DNA of 38,131 nucleotides from Bacillota bacterium (GCA_021787335.1 JAJYMC010000043.1:1-38131), one strand, 5' to 3'. Shown: positions 24,450 through 33,549, counted from the first letter of the stretch. Numbers and translations are program-made. Notes: a model not told the origin generated them from the letters alone.

Positions 24450-25541
24450 TCATGTCTTGGCCCCCACCGCGGCTTCAAAGGCTTCTTCCCACTGTTTCGT
24501 CACGGCGTCCCAATTAAAGCTCTGGATGTGGCGGATTGCGGCCAAGCCCAAACGAAGGCGGAACTCATCGTCGTTGAGGAGGAGCCAGAGCCGCTCGGTC
24601 ATTTCATCCAGATCTTTCACTTGAAACCCCGTGACCCCATCTAACACCGAAGGCGTTCCGTAGTCGCGGAAGACGATGCAGGGTAGACCAGTGGCGGCGG
24701 CTTCAAGAGTCACTTTGGGGGTCCCTTCAAGCTGTGATGGTAAGACGAAAATGTCGCAGGCCCGCATCCATTGACTGACCTCCGGCTGGGACAGCCTCCC
24801 GTGAAAGGAAACGTGTCGTAGGTTCTCCTCTTGTTTGCGCTTCAACAAGGCATCGCGATAGGAAGTTGAACCTATAGCGTCGCCGATGACATGGAACTCA
24901 GCCCGTTGGGCGGGGATTCGCCGCGCCAGATCCAACAGGAGGTGGATCTGCTTGTGCGGCTGGATGGAGGCAACACACAAGACTTTCGCCGGTTCTTGGC
25001 GTCCGGCTCGGTCTGTTGGCGCAAACAACGAGGTGTCGACGCCGATAGGGATAGACCCTATCGTCATGCCGAATTCACGGAGCACGGTCTCAGCGACGAA
25101 TGGGCTTATGGCATAGGTGGCATCCGCAGTCCGCAACAGCTTCAGGAACCGGTCCATTATTTTTGGCGGGAGCGCCTCGATCTGCTGGGCCATTCCCTCT
25201 ACGGTCATCACAATTGCCTTTGGGGTCCCCAGCCAAGAGGCCAGATTGTACCAGACCAATAGATGATCCAACGGCGGGTAGAAGAGAATGTCGTAAGGTC
25301 CCCAGACCAGGTGGGGAGCGATGACGAGCGAACGAAGGCGGCGCGGCAGACGAATCAGTCTGACGCCGGGCCGATTCAGGAGTCTTGGGTCCGGCCGACT
25401 TGTGACAAAAAGGGTGCTCGTAAAACGCTTAGGATCGAGGCGAAGAGCCAGATCCCGAGCGTTCAGGCTTTGGGCGTTGGTGTTGTCGACGTCAGCAAAG
25501 ACGTTAAAAAGGACCCGTATCCGATTTAGCTTTCTTACCAT
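24450..25541 (-). CDS. Glycosyltransferase family 4
   Basis: A GT4 enzyme of 363 residues. It begins RIRVLFNVFADVDNTNAQSLNAR, with an Asn/Asp-rich acceptor loop in place of the usual Gly-Gly. It continues with TVEGMAQQ, YAISPFVAETVL and IPIGVDTSLFAP, then the donor domain VLCVASIQPHKQIHLLLDLA, FHVIGDAIGS, LPSQLEGTPKVTLEAAATGLPCIVF. ATG 25541 overlaps the stop of the broken methyltransferase (25535). The frame upstream to 25709 lies inside that pseudogene and was not used. The ribosome site is weak, so expression may have depended on coupling to the now-damaged upstream gene. Confidence 0.9.
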   Translation of the reverse strand: MVRKLNRIRVLFNVFADVDNTNAQSLNARDLALRLDPKRFTSTLFVTSRPDPRLLNRPGVRLIRLPRRLRSLVIAPHLVWGPYDILFYPPLDHLLVWYNLASWLGTPKAIVMTVEGMAQQIEALPPKIMDRFLKLLRTADATYAISPFVAETVLREFGMTIGSIPIGVDTSLFAPTDRAGRQEPAKVLCVASIQPHKQIHLLLDLARRIPAQRAEFHVIGDAIGSTSYRDALLKRKQEENLRHVSFHGRLSQPEVSQWMRACDIFVLPSQLEGTPKVTLEAAATGLPCIVFRDYGTPSVLDGVTGFQVKDLDEMTERLWLLLNDDEFRLRLGLAAIRHIQSFNWDAVTKQWEEAFEAAVGAKT

Positions 25542-26140
25542 TTGCGGGCAACACTCCATAACAAGGGGGAGAAGTGCGAATTCGGAACATTGTAGAGGTG
25601 CGCCAGCTTGAGCAGTTTCTGAGCCCCTCGGGACACGAGGTCCAGCGCACCGGGCAAGGAGTAGAAGGGGCGCCAGGTGACCCAGTAGTCGAAATAGAGC
25701 AAGTCGCACCGTTCAGAAAGGTACTTCCGGAGCAGGCCGGGGTGGTCGATAAGCTCCAGCTTGTGAGTGGCGTAGTCGGCCGGGTGAAAGTTCTTGATCA
25801 GCCAGCGATGGATCCCACGCACGTTGGGGAAAGACAAGACGAGAAGACCTCCGGCCCGCACAGGAGTCCCTGGCCAAGGAGATGGCGGAGGAATAGTCAA
25901 CCCCATGAACTTGATAGCCGAATTCCTTATGGAAATAGACCATCCAGCCCCCCGGAACGCACCCAATCTCGAGAAAGCGAAGGCCGTTCCCGTGGGGGAG
26001 GTACGTCTGAGCAGTGGATCGGCCTCGAAATGAGGTCCGCTGTATTTCTCGACTTTACGCCCCGCCCAAACATTGTCCCAGTATTCCTTGGACACGCCCG
26101 AGGTCGCCGCCATTCCCACTAGCCCGGCCTCCCAGTCCAC
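25535..26140 (-). pseudogene. SAM-dependent methyltransferase with frameshift and internal deletion
   Basis: The ends are intact: EYWDNVWAGRKVEKYSGPHFEADPLLRR at the N-terminus, then AGGLLVLSFPNVRGIHRWL and NFHPADYATHKLELIDHP. The middle is in another frame. Adding one base near 26018 gives RRYLPHGNGLRFLEIG, CVPGGWMVYFHKEFGYQVHGVDYS (motif I and the acidic loop). After about 25872 the sequence drops back to the first frame as AGGLLVLSF, with roughly 60-80 residues missing where motif II should be. As read, no functional methyltransferase is made. The stop overlaps the ATG of the following GT4, showing an originally coupled arrangement downstream of wzx. Confidence 0.82.
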
Positions 26141-26147
26141 GTCATGA

Positions 26148-27584
26148 TTAAGACCCTACCCGGATCGCCGCCCGCAGGTCACGTCCATTTAGCAAATCCA
26201 ACATCCAAACAGCGGCCAGGTAGACAAGGGCTCCAGCAATGACCTTGAACCCCACGTGTATCTGATAAGGCTGGAGGACAAGCAGGGCAATAGCCATTCC
26301 CCCGCTGGCCAGGAACGGACTGAGGAGGGACCGGCTGAAGGCACCCACCAGATAACCGCGTCCCATGGCCACCGCCGCCAGAGCCACGCTGCCCTGAGCG
26401 ACGGCCGTGGCGATGGCCGCTCCGATGCCGCCGAGGGGCGGGATGAGGACGACATTCAGAACCATGTTGACGACCGCCCCAATGCCTACCGCAAGGGCGT
26501 ATCGCCGGTGGTGGCCCGGAGCGTACAGGACCGCACCGGCAAAGAGGCTCGATAGCCCGCCGAGCGGGACCGCCAGCATCAGGACTCGGAAGGCGGGAGC
26601 CGACGCCGAGTACGAGGGACCGAGAACAAGGGCCACAAGGTCATCGGCGAGGAACGCGCCGCCCGCAGCCAGAGGAACCGAGACAACCGCAAGGACCAAC
26701 AGGCTCTTACGTATCAGCTGGCGGAACTCACCAGGGTCCCTGGCCGCAGTCGCAGCGGCGTAGGGTATGACCACCGAGGTTCCCATCGCGATGAACCCCA
26801 TTAGGGCCTCCATCAACCGGTAGGCGCCACCATACTGCCCCAAGGCGGCGGAACCTTTTAGCCAGCCGACCATGAGGTGGTCCGCTTTCTGGTAGACCAT
26901 GGACATGGCCGAAGCCATTCCATAGAACGAGGCCACCCGCAGGACATCCCGCCAATCCCCCGGGGACCAGCGGAGGCTTAGCCGGATGCCGGCCCGGCCG
27001 AGCCAGCGCCAGCCCACAAGACCGCCGGCCGCGGTGGCCACCAAGGCGAGGACCGGCAACAGCCAGACCGTCTCGGACCGGCGCAGCAGAAGAACCACGC
27101 CTCCGGTGGTAATCAACTGTGAAAACACCTGCAATAGCGCCACGCGGTCGAACCGTTGCAGGCCGGAAAAGACCCAGTCATTCGCGCATACAGAGCTGAG
27201 GACGAGGTTCAACCCCAGGAGGACGACAAGGGCGCGGGACGTAGGGTCGCGGGTCAGGACCGCAATGGGTCCGACGAGGCCGATGTAGCTCACCAGGGCC
27301 GCGGTGAGCAAGAGGGACAGGATGGGCGGTAGCAAACCGGCAGCCAGCTTCCGCCTGGCCGCCACCTGCTGCAGACCGTACGTCCTCAGGCCCGGGTTGG
27401 CCGCGACGCCGAAGAACCCCACCACCGCCTGGGCGTAGACCCATTTACCGTAGACCTCGGGGCCCAGGACACGGACCACGATGGGCAGGGTGATGAGCGG
27501 CAAGAGGTAGCCGAAAACCCTGGCTGCGGACAACCAGCCAACATTGGCGAGCCAATTAGGTTGCACCCGTTCGGCGCTTCCCAT
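26148..27584 (-). CDS. wzx: Wzx-type polysaccharide flippase (MOP superfamily)
   Basis: A protein of 478 residues with about 12-14 hydrophobic segments that translocates undecaprenyl-linked repeat units. The N-terminus NVGWLSAARVFGYLLPLITLPIVVRVLGPEVYGKWVYA is the typical Polysacc_synt first repeat. Later features include YGMASAMSMVYQKADHLMVGWLKGSAALGQYGGAYRLME, a glycine-rich central helix pair and VNMVLNVVLIPPLGGIGAAIATAVAQ. TAGGTG lies 8 nt before ATG 27584. ATG 27602 is also in frame. It follows the pse module after 97 bp and marks the change from AT-richer to GC-rich sequence. Confidence 0.92.
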   Translation of the reverse strand: MGSAERVQPNWLANVGWLSAARVFGYLLPLITLPIVVRVLGPEVYGKWVYAQAVVGFFGVAANPGLRTYGLQQVAARRKLAAGLLPPILSLLLTAALVSYIGLVGPIAVLTRDPTSRALVVLLGLNLVLSSVCANDWVFSGLQRFDRVALLQVFSQLITTGGVVLLLRRSETVWLLPVLALVATAAGGLVGWRWLGRAGIRLSLRWSPGDWRDVLRVASFYGMASAMSMVYQKADHLMVGWLKGSAALGQYGGAYRLMEALMGFIAMGTSVVIPYAAATAARDPGEFRQLIRKSLLVLAVVSVPLAAGGAFLADDLVALVLGPSYSASAPAFRVLMLAVPLGGLSSLFAGAVLYAPGHHRRYALAVGIGAVVNMVLNVVLIPPLGGIGAAIATAVAQGSVALAAVAMGRGYLVGAFSRSLLSPFLASGGMAIALLVLQPYQIHVGFKVIAGALVYLAAVWMLDLLNGRDLRAAIRVGS

Positions 27585-27681
27585 TGAGGGGGCACCTACC
27601 ATTCAATGGTCCGGTTCCGATTCAGCTCACCCATTCAATCTTCGGTGACGCTTCGACGTCCACCATCAAGGCCCCCTCGTC

Positions 27682-28416
27682 CTAGACCTGTTTTTGCTTC
27701 ACGGCGGCGTTGATGGCCATTAGAGTTGGATGCTGACGGACATAAGCCAGAATGGTCCTATAAGACATGAAACGCAACCCCAGGTCAAGGTCTTCATAAA
27801 CTTGCCTAATAAGCACCAAATCTTCCGGCGTATCGACAGTCCAGCGAAGGTCAGAGTTATCCTGGACATCCTTCACCGAGCGAACCAGGAACAGGTCCGG
27901 GCGCTCCTGCAGAAGGAAGAAGGTCACGTGTTCTCGCGCCGGACTCGACCGTGCCACTCTCCCGATTCGTTCAAGCGTATCACGGAAAAACGCCTCCACG
28001 TCCAGCCCACGAGGAAAAGTCCTTTCGACTGTATTCGCAGCGTAATCGCATTTGTCGGTGTGGCTCTCCAGTTCCAAGACAACTCGGTCGGTTTCTTCCG
28101 GATCAATAAGAGGACAATCGGAGGTGATTCTTACAGCAATATCGGCTGATGACTCGCGGGCAGCGCCGACGTATCGTGAAAGAACATCGTACTCGCTGCC
28201 GCGGAACCAGCGGACATCTTCGCCGCGAGCCAAAGCAACGATAGGGTCATCAGCGTCGTTAAGGGTTGTGGCTACCGTTATGTCATCAATTGCCCGACAC
28301 TGTTTGAGACGCTTCAATTGCTGGGTCAGCATCGGTCGACCCGCTACATCCATCAACACTTTCCCAGGTAGACGTGTCGAGGTCGTGCGAGCTTGGACTA
28401 TGCACACACGTCTCAT
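27682..28416 (-). CDS. pseF: CMP-nonulosonate cytidylyltransferase, SpsF/PseF type
   Basis: A 244-residue nucleotidyltransferase. It carries the CTP-binding N-terminus VQARTTSTRLPGKVLMDVAG, RGSEYDVLSRY, RITSDCPLIDP and RWTVDTPEDLVLIRQV near the C-terminus, the pattern of SpsF from Bacillus spore-coat loci and of PseF/NeuA-like CMP-sugar synthases. It activates the nonulosonic acid made by the synthase at 28413 with CTP. Its ATG overlaps the synthase stop (ATGA), so the two are translationally coupled. Activity on pseudaminate rather than legionaminate is inferred from the neighbouring PseB/PseC/PseG/PseI, not from this protein. Confidence 0.9.
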   Translation of the reverse strand: MRRVCIVQARTTSTRLPGKVLMDVAGRPMLTQQLKRLKQCRAIDDITVATTLNDADDPIVALARGEDVRWFRGSEYDVLSRYVGAARESSADIAVRITSDCPLIDPEETDRVVLELESHTDKCDYAANTVERTFPRGLDVEAFFRDTLERIGRVARSSPAREHVTFFLLQERPDLFLVRSVKDVQDNSDLRWTVDTPEDLVLIRQVYEDLDLGLRFMSYRTILAYVRQHPTLMAINAAVKQKQV

Positions 28417-29483
28417 TCCTGGCTCATCCTTCGGGAATTACCAATAAGGTCCCATGAAAGTGGCGTACCCCGCTGGATGTCCCTGGTCGCCTGCCGACCG
28501 ATGATATCTCCCAGGTAGCGGGTATGTAGACCGCATGCCGGGCGAATGGACCGCACGTTTCTCAAGGTGAATACTTCTTCGGCCCTAATGTCTTCGATGA
28601 CAAACAGGGAGCGTCGATAGGCACGGCTCGTAGCCTCACCTGCGCTTACCCCATAATGAACTGCGCCCAAGGCTTTCTCCGTCGACCGAACCGCCTGTAC
28701 CATCGCTCGGAATTCGTGTGGCTCCAGTGAGAAAACGCTGTCAGGCCCACCCGCGGCTCGGGACATAGTAAGGTGCTTCTCTATAATGCATGCGCCCAGG
28801 GCGACGGCCGCCACCGGCACAGCCAAGTCCAAGCTGTGGTCTGAAAGTCCTACCGGCAGCTCAAAGCCATCGGCCAAGTGAGGAATGGTCCTAAGGTTCA
28901 TCTCCTCAGGGGGAGCGGGGTAAGCGCTTGTGCACTTTAGCAAGGCCACTTGGCTCCCACCCGCCTCACGAATTGTTCGAACAGCTTCGTCAATCTCGGC
29001 CAGTGTCGCCATACCTGTGGAGACAATAATCGGCTTGCCGGTTAGGGCTGCCTTTCGCAGTAACGGTAGGTCCACGACCTCAAATGAAGCGATCTTGAAC
29101 GCCGGAACACCCATCCCTTGTAGGAAATCAACTGCCGCATCGTCGTAGGCGGTGGAAAACAGCTGCAATCCCAGCTCATCGGCAATCTCCTTGAGCCGAG
29201 GTTGCCAGTCCCAGGGCGTACAAGCCTCCAAATAGAGGTCATGAAGGGTACGCCCCTCCCAAGGTGGGCTTGTGACTTTGAAGCATTCATTGTCGGACTT
29301 GAGCGTTAGCGTATCTGGCGTATAGGTCTGGAGTTTGACCGCATCAGCACCCGCCGCTTTGGCTGCTTTCAGGATCGTCACCGCTTGCTCGAAGTCATGT
29401 CGGTGGTTGGCTGAAAGCTCAGCAATAATGTAAGTTGGATAGCCCTGCCCAATCCGGTGATCGAGGATGGTTATATAGTCCAA
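28413..29483 (-). CDS. pseI: Pseudaminic acid synthase
   Basis: A 356-residue NeuB-family enzyme that condenses a 2,4-diacetamido-trideoxy-hexose with phosphoenolpyruvate. Motifs: YIIAELSANHRHDFEQA, ADAVKLQTYTPDTLTL, FKIASFEVVDLPLL, PIIVSTGMATLAEIDEA, LLKCTSAYPAPPEEMNL, VGLSDHSLD and IIEKHLTMSRAAGGPDSVFSLEP. The GGPDSVFSLEP form is characteristic of PseI rather than sialic acid synthase. A C-terminal SAF antifreeze-like domain follows (RSLFVIEDIRAEEVFTLRNVRSIRP). The start is TTG 29483 with GGGAGAG 8 nt upstream. Confidence 0.95.
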   Translation of the reverse strand: MDYITILDHRIGQGYPTYIIAELSANHRHDFEQAVTILKAAKAAGADAVKLQTYTPDTLTLKSDNECFKVTSPPWEGRTLHDLYLEACTPWDWQPRLKEIADELGLQLFSTAYDDAAVDFLQGMGVPAFKIASFEVVDLPLLRKAALTGKPIIVSTGMATLAEIDEAVRTIREAGGSQVALLKCTSAYPAPPEEMNLRTIPHLADGFELPVGLSDHSLDLAVPVAAVALGACIIEKHLTMSRAAGGPDSVFSLEPHEFRAMVQAVRSTEKALGAVHYGVSAGEATSRAYRRSLFVIEDIRAEEVFTLRNVRSIRPACGLHTRYLGDIIGRQATRDIQRGTPLSWDLIGNSRRMSQE

Positions 29484-29542
29484 GTGCTCATCTCTCCCAT
29501 CCTGGCTTTATCGGCCCTTATGCCTCATGGGCACCAAGGTCT

Positions 29543-30286
29543 TCAATCATTCAGCCAAAGGTGAAAAGTGTGGCCCGAGGTCTGAATTTCGAAGCCGAGC
29601 CGTTGCCATACGCGTTGCACGGCATAGTTATTGACCTGGGTGCCCACTTCCATCTCGCCAAATCCTCGTTCTAAGCACCACTGCATGCCTCTGACCATGA
29701 ACGACCGGTAAATGCCTAGCCCCTGAGCCTTAGGAGCCACACCGAAGAGAGCCCCTTCCACTGATACAGCGTTTAGCACCTTTAACGTAGCAAACCCCTG
29801 CAGGTCTCCATCTCTGTCCGCCACGAGCACCTCGTCAGCTAGATTCCTATCACGGCAGGAGTTAACCGCCCATTCCGAATAGACCGAGTCACATGTCTCC
29901 CGATCCAGTCTGGGATCGCTATGGAAATGCCCCACGTAGCCCTTGAATGAGTCGCGGGCTACATCATGGATCTTGGGAATGTCATCGGGTTGGAAGGGAC
30001 GTATCGGGATTACTCCGGAATCAACTGGAATGGTTTTCTTAGCAAACGAGAAAGTATAATGCACAAACGTATCCATTAGTAGGAACATGTGGTGCTGCAA
30101 TTCGTGTACGACTGCGACGTTACTGGTGTCGCAGCGTGCCATCAGAAACTTGACGCCTTGGTCTCGGGACCAATCGACAGCTGTTTGTATGTCCGACACG
30201 TTCTCAGGAGCGAACCGGGCCATCCTAAGACCAAAATGGTTAGTATCCCACGACAATAACTGAGCTTGGCGAGCTGTCTCGGACAC
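29543..30286 (-). CDS. WecD-like GNAT acetyltransferase in the PseH position
   Basis: A 247-residue protein whose start is LLSWDTNHFGLRMARF and whose centre is SFKGYVGHFHSDPRLD. These match WecD/RffC-type N-acetyltransferases that act on 4-amino-4,6-dideoxy nucleotide sugars. The GNAT core is DEVLVADRDGDLQGFATL, GALFGVAPKAQGLGIYRSFM and EVGTQVNNYAVQRVWQRLGFEI. By position it should N-acetylate the 4-amino group of the PseC product, a step done by PseH elsewhere, yet it is not PseH-like in length or motifs. GTG 30286 has GGGGAGG 8 nt upstream, directly after the pseG stop. An alternative acyl donor is possible. Confidence 0.85.
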   Translation of the reverse strand: MSETARQAQLLSWDTNHFGLRMARFAPENVSDIQTAVDWSRDQGVKFLMARCDTSNVAVVHELQHHMFLLMDTFVHYTFSFAKKTIPVDSGVIPIRPFQPDDIPKIHDVARDSFKGYVGHFHSDPRLDRETCDSVYSEWAVNSCRDRNLADEVLVADRDGDLQGFATLKVLNAVSVEGALFGVAPKAQGLGIYRSFMVRGMQWCLERGFGEMEVGTQVNNYAVQRVWQRLGFEIQTSGHTFHLWLND

Positions 30287-30289
30287 GTT

Positions 30290-31336
30290 CTAGTCCTCCC
30301 CGCCTAGCTTACTGAGCATAGCCTGGATGACTCTCTGGCTTCCCAGACCGTCCACCAGGTCCTTGCCCGCAACGCTGAAACGACGCCTTAGGCCTTCGGC
30401 GTAAGCTAGAAACTCGATTCGCTCAGCCAGGGTCCTTGAATCCACTTGCGTGGCCCATCCTGCACTTTGACAAACACCTTGCTCTTCCAACCGCCTGACC
30501 GCCCCTTCTTGGTTCTCGGCCAAGACCAACGTCACACTTGGCAACCCCATAAAGGCCAGCTCCCACAGGGTGCTACCGCCGGCGGAGACGCTCATGTCGG
30601 ACCAAGCCATCAGCTCCGCCATGTTGGCAGGGTTACGGTGGAATTGCACGGTCAAGGGCAAACCCCTGACTATCGATACAAGTTCATCAAGATGTCGGTT
30701 ATCCGGCCCCACTGCAACGGCTATTTCAAGCCCCTCTATGGTCAATAGCTCTAGCGCTCGAAGTACCAACGCGGTAGCGTTGTCGGTGTCAGTTCCCCCC
30801 ATAGTCACAAGCACCTTGGTAGCCACAGGTGCGATTTGTCGTCGCCACTTTCGCCAGGCTAGAAACTCCGGCCTCAGCAGCACGTAGCGGATACCTAACA
30901 GTAGTAAGGTGTCGGCTTCTGTCCGGTAGGCTAATTGGTCAGCATTGATATTCTGGTTAAGCAGTACGCTTGCATAATAATGAGGGAGAAGCGCATTGTC
31001 ATCAATGACTAACAATTCATGGCCCGTGGCTCTTAGTGCCTTCTGATAAGACTGGTCAAAGTGGTATCCGTCCAAGACAAGCCACGGACGTTGGTGGTCA
31101 TGAGCAGCAATGTTGTCAAGCACTCTGAGGGTAGTATTCAGGTCATCAGGGTCAGGGTGCAGTTTATCTAGGGCGGCGAAGGTGAGGTGGGTCGCCTCGA
31201 TTTTCCGGCGGAGCGCGTCGCCTTGACAACGGCTCACAAACTTAGCCTTCCCGCCATGGGCAAGCCAGGCCTGACCTAGCGCCAGACATCTCATTACATG
31301 GCCGGTTCCCACATCGGTGCCGGCGTCGGCCCGCAT
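30290..31336 (-). CDS. pseG: UDP-2,4-diacetamido-trideoxy-altropyranose hydrolase
   Basis: A 348-residue PseG/SpsG-family protein that removes UDP from the pseudaminate precursor before condensation with PEP. The N-terminal RADAGTDVGTGHVMRCLALGQAW holds the conserved GxGHxMR motif with the catalytic His. Later come LVLDGYHFD, VTMGGTDTDN, VAVGPDN, SAGGSTLWELAFMGLPSVTLVLAENQ and the closing DGLGSQRV. It has GT-B-like (MurG-related) architecture. No good ribosome site is visible in front of ATG 31336. GAGAAG better suits an in-frame CTG at 31342, so the first residues are uncertain. It lies between pseC and the WecD-like gene. Confidence 0.92.
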   Translation of the reverse strand: MRADAGTDVGTGHVMRCLALGQAWLAHGGKAKFVSRCQGDALRRKIEATHLTFAALDKLHPDPDDLNTTLRVLDNIAAHDHQRPWLVLDGYHFDQSYQKALRATGHELLVIDDNALLPHYYASVLLNQNINADQLAYRTEADTLLLLGIRYVLLRPEFLAWRKWRRQIAPVATKVLVTMGGTDTDNATALVLRALELLTIEGLEIAVAVGPDNRHLDELVSIVRGLPLTVQFHRNPANMAELMAWSDMSVSAGGSTLWELAFMGLPSVTLVLAENQEGAVRRLEEQGVCQSAGWATQVDSRTLAERIEFLAYAEGLRRRFSVAGKDLVDGLGSQRVIQAMLSKLGGED

Positions 31337-31361
31337 GACCAGGTGGGGAAGCTTCTCATTA

Positions 31362-32552
31362 TCAGACGGTATAGTACGTCACCACTTTAGACACGGCTGA
31401 GATTACGTTCCCCACGTCAGCGTCGGTCATTTGCGGAAAGATAGGCAATGAGATGATCTGCTCGTACGCCAGCTCGGCCACGGGGCATAAACCAGGCCCA
31501 GTACCAAGACGCTTGCGATAGTAGGGATGCAGGTGCACTGGGACGTAGTGAACATTGACCCCGATGCCCTCCGCCCTGAGAGCCGAAAAAATCGCACTCC
31601 GATCCACATTCAGCCTCGTCAGGTCAAGCCTGACAACATAGAGGTGATAACCGTGGGACACACCTTCTCTGACGGCTAGTGGGCTAACCGCATGCAGACT
31701 GGCGAAGGCGTCATTGTAACATCTTGCGATGGCTTGCCGACGAGCAACCCAATCCGACAGCTTGTGCAGTTGGCTAATCCCCAAGGCACATTGAAAATCG
31801 GTCAACCGGTAGTTGTAGCCTAGATCGACCATCTCATAAGACCAAGAGCCCGCGGCTTCGCGTTGCCGATGGTCGCTGGTAATACCGTGGTTCCTGAAAA
31901 CCCGTATCCGCTGAGCCAGGTTGGCCTCACCCGTTGTGATGGCCCCACCTTCCCCGCTGGTCATGTTCTTCACCGGATGCAGGCTGAAGGTATTAAGATC
32001 AGCGAGGGTGCCTACCGATTTTCCCTTGTAGCTTCCCCCTAAGGCGTGGCACGCGTCGGCAACTATGGCCAAATTATAATGTTCAGCTATCGCCGTCAAA
32101 GCATCATAGTCACAAGGCTGGCCCGCGTAATCTACAGCTATGATAGCCTTTGTCCGTTTGGTGATCTTGGTCTCGACTTGAGCCGGGTCGAGCAGTAACG
32201 TTCCTGGTTTTACGTCGGCGAAAACCGGGGTGCCTCCCTGGTAAACAACACAATTAGCGCTGGCGGCAAAAGTCATGGCTGGTACTATGACTTCGTCCTC
32301 CGGTCCAATTCCCAGCGCATACATAGCTGCGTGCAACGCTGCCGTCCCGCTGCTGACTGCGACCGTTTCTCTGGCGCCCGTCCAATGAGCAAACGCTTTC
32401 TCGAATTGACCCACTTTAGGACCAGTCGTCAACCAGTCGGATTGCAGTGTTTCTATGACGGCGGCGATGTCATCCTCGGTTATCCATTGCCGGCTATAGG
32501 GAAGCATGGTCTGACGTATGGGCCGGCCCCCATGAATTGCAAGCTCAGTCAA
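31362..32552 (-). CDS. pseC: UDP-4-amino-4,6-dideoxy-N-acetyl-altrosamine transaminase
   Basis: A 396-residue PLP-dependent DegT/DnrJ/EryC1 aminotransferase that aminates C4 of the PseB keto product using glutamate. Signatures: MLPYSRQWITEDDI, SSGTAALHAAM (phosphate site), VPAMTFAASAN, ADACHALG with Asp166 for the pyridine nitrogen, and FSLHPVKNMTSGEGGAI with the Schiff-base Lys195. The C-terminal region IGVNVHYVPVHLHPYYRKRLG is typical of PseC. TTG 32552 overlaps the pseB stop by 8 bases, with GGAGG 9 nt upstream. All catalytic positions look intact. Confidence 0.95.
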   Translation of the reverse strand: MTELAIHGGRPIRQTMLPYSRQWITEDDIAAVIETLQSDWLTTGPKVGQFEKAFAHWTGARETVAVSSGTAALHAAMYALGIGPEDEVIVPAMTFAASANCVVYQGGTPVFADVKPGTLLLDPAQVETKITKRTKAIIAVDYAGQPCDYDALTAIAEHYNLAIVADACHALGGSYKGKSVGTLADLNTFSLHPVKNMTSGEGGAITTGEANLAQRIRVFRNHGITSDHRQREAAGSWSYEMVDLGYNYRLTDFQCALGISQLHKLSDWVARRQAIARCYNDAFASLHAVSPLAVREGVSHGYHLYVVRLDLTRLNVDRSAIFSALRAEGIGVNVHYVPVHLHPYYRKRLGTGPGLCPVAELAYEQIISLPIFPQMTDADVGNVISAVSKVVTYYTV

Positions 32553-33549
32553 TTGCTTCTACCTCCGCCAGACCAACCATCGAACGTAATTCCTCGACCG
32601 ACAGCCATTGTGGGTTAGTGTCACTGCCATAACAGAAACCATCTGGGCACGGCCGACCACCGGTTTGCCGGGCATAGTTTTGGATGCCCCCGCTCTCGGT
32701 GACCGGCAATACCATAAAGTAGTCATCATACTCGACCGCGTGCCAGGCATCGGCCTCCGGTACCATTACCTCATGCAATTTCTCCCCGGCTCTGATTCCA
32801 ACCACCTTGATCTGGCACTCCGGAGCGATGGCCCGGGCTAAGTCTATTATCCTTATACTAGGAATCTTCGGCACGAAAACCTCACCGCCATGCATTCGCT
32901 CGAGAGACTCCAAAACAAAGTTCACACCTTGCTCAAGGGTGATCCAGAAGCGAGTCATCCGTGTATCCGTAATCGGGAGCACACCTGTTTCACGTGCTCT
33001 GGTAAAAACGGGAACCACACTTCCGCGGCTGCCGACCACATTGCCATATCGCACGACACTGAATCTAGTGACGTGTTGACCCGAGTAACTGTTGCCAGCC
33101 ACGAATAACTTGTCAGAGCACAGTTTGGTGGCGCCATAGAGATTAACGGGGTTGGCCGCCTTGTCAGTGCTTAATGCCACTACTTTCTGTACACCCCGGT
33201 CTATAGCCGCATCTATGACGTTGGCTGCGCCAAGGATATTAGTCTTGATTGCCTCCACCGGGTTGTACTCGCAAGCTGGAACCTGTTTCATCGCCGCAGC
33301 GTGGACCACCACATCCACATCGTCAAAGGCTCGGTATAAGCGATCTCGATCGCGAACGTCACCAATAAAGTAGCGCATACACGGGTATTCGCCATCCGGG
33401 AATTTCTGATGCATTTCAAATTGCTTCAGCTCATCGCGGCTGAACACGATGAGCTTTCTTGGATGATACCGCTGCAGCACAATTTCAACGAACTTCTGGC
33501 CGAATGAACCTGTTCCACCGGTCACGAGCACCACTTTATCGTCGAGCAC
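32545..33549 (-). CDS. pseB: UDP-GlcNAc 4,6-dehydratase (5-inverting)
   Basis: A 334-residue extended SDR that makes UDP-2-acetamido-2,6-dideoxy-4-keto-altrose, the first step to pseudaminic acid. From GTG 33549 it reads (V)LDDKVVLVTGGTGSFGQKF, the exact N-terminus expected for PseB. GGGAGG lies 9 nt upstream. ATG 33570 is in frame but has no ribosome site. Catalytic elements: VVVHAAAMKQVPACEYNP, LSTDKAANPVNLYGATK (Tyr and Lys kept, unlike the CapD-type protein upstream) and RYGNVVGSRGSVVP. Length and motifs are standard. It begins the AT-richer pse module after a 247-bp spacer. Confidence 0.95.
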   Translation of the reverse strand: MLDDKVVLVTGGTGSFGQKFVEIVLQRYHPRKLIVFSRDELKQFEMHQKFPDGEYPCMRYFIGDVRDRDRLYRAFDDVDVVVHAAAMKQVPACEYNPVEAIKTNILGAANVIDAAIDRGVQKVVALSTDKAANPVNLYGATKLCSDKLFVAGNSYSGQHVTRFSVVRYGNVVGSRGSVVPVFTRARETGVLPITDTRMTRFWITLEQGVNFVLESLERMHGGEVFVPKIPSIRIIDLARAIAPECQIKVVGIRAGEKLHEVMVPEADAWHAVEYDDYFMVLPVTESGGIQNYARQTGGRPCPDGFCYGSDTNPQWLSVEELRSMVGLAEVEAID

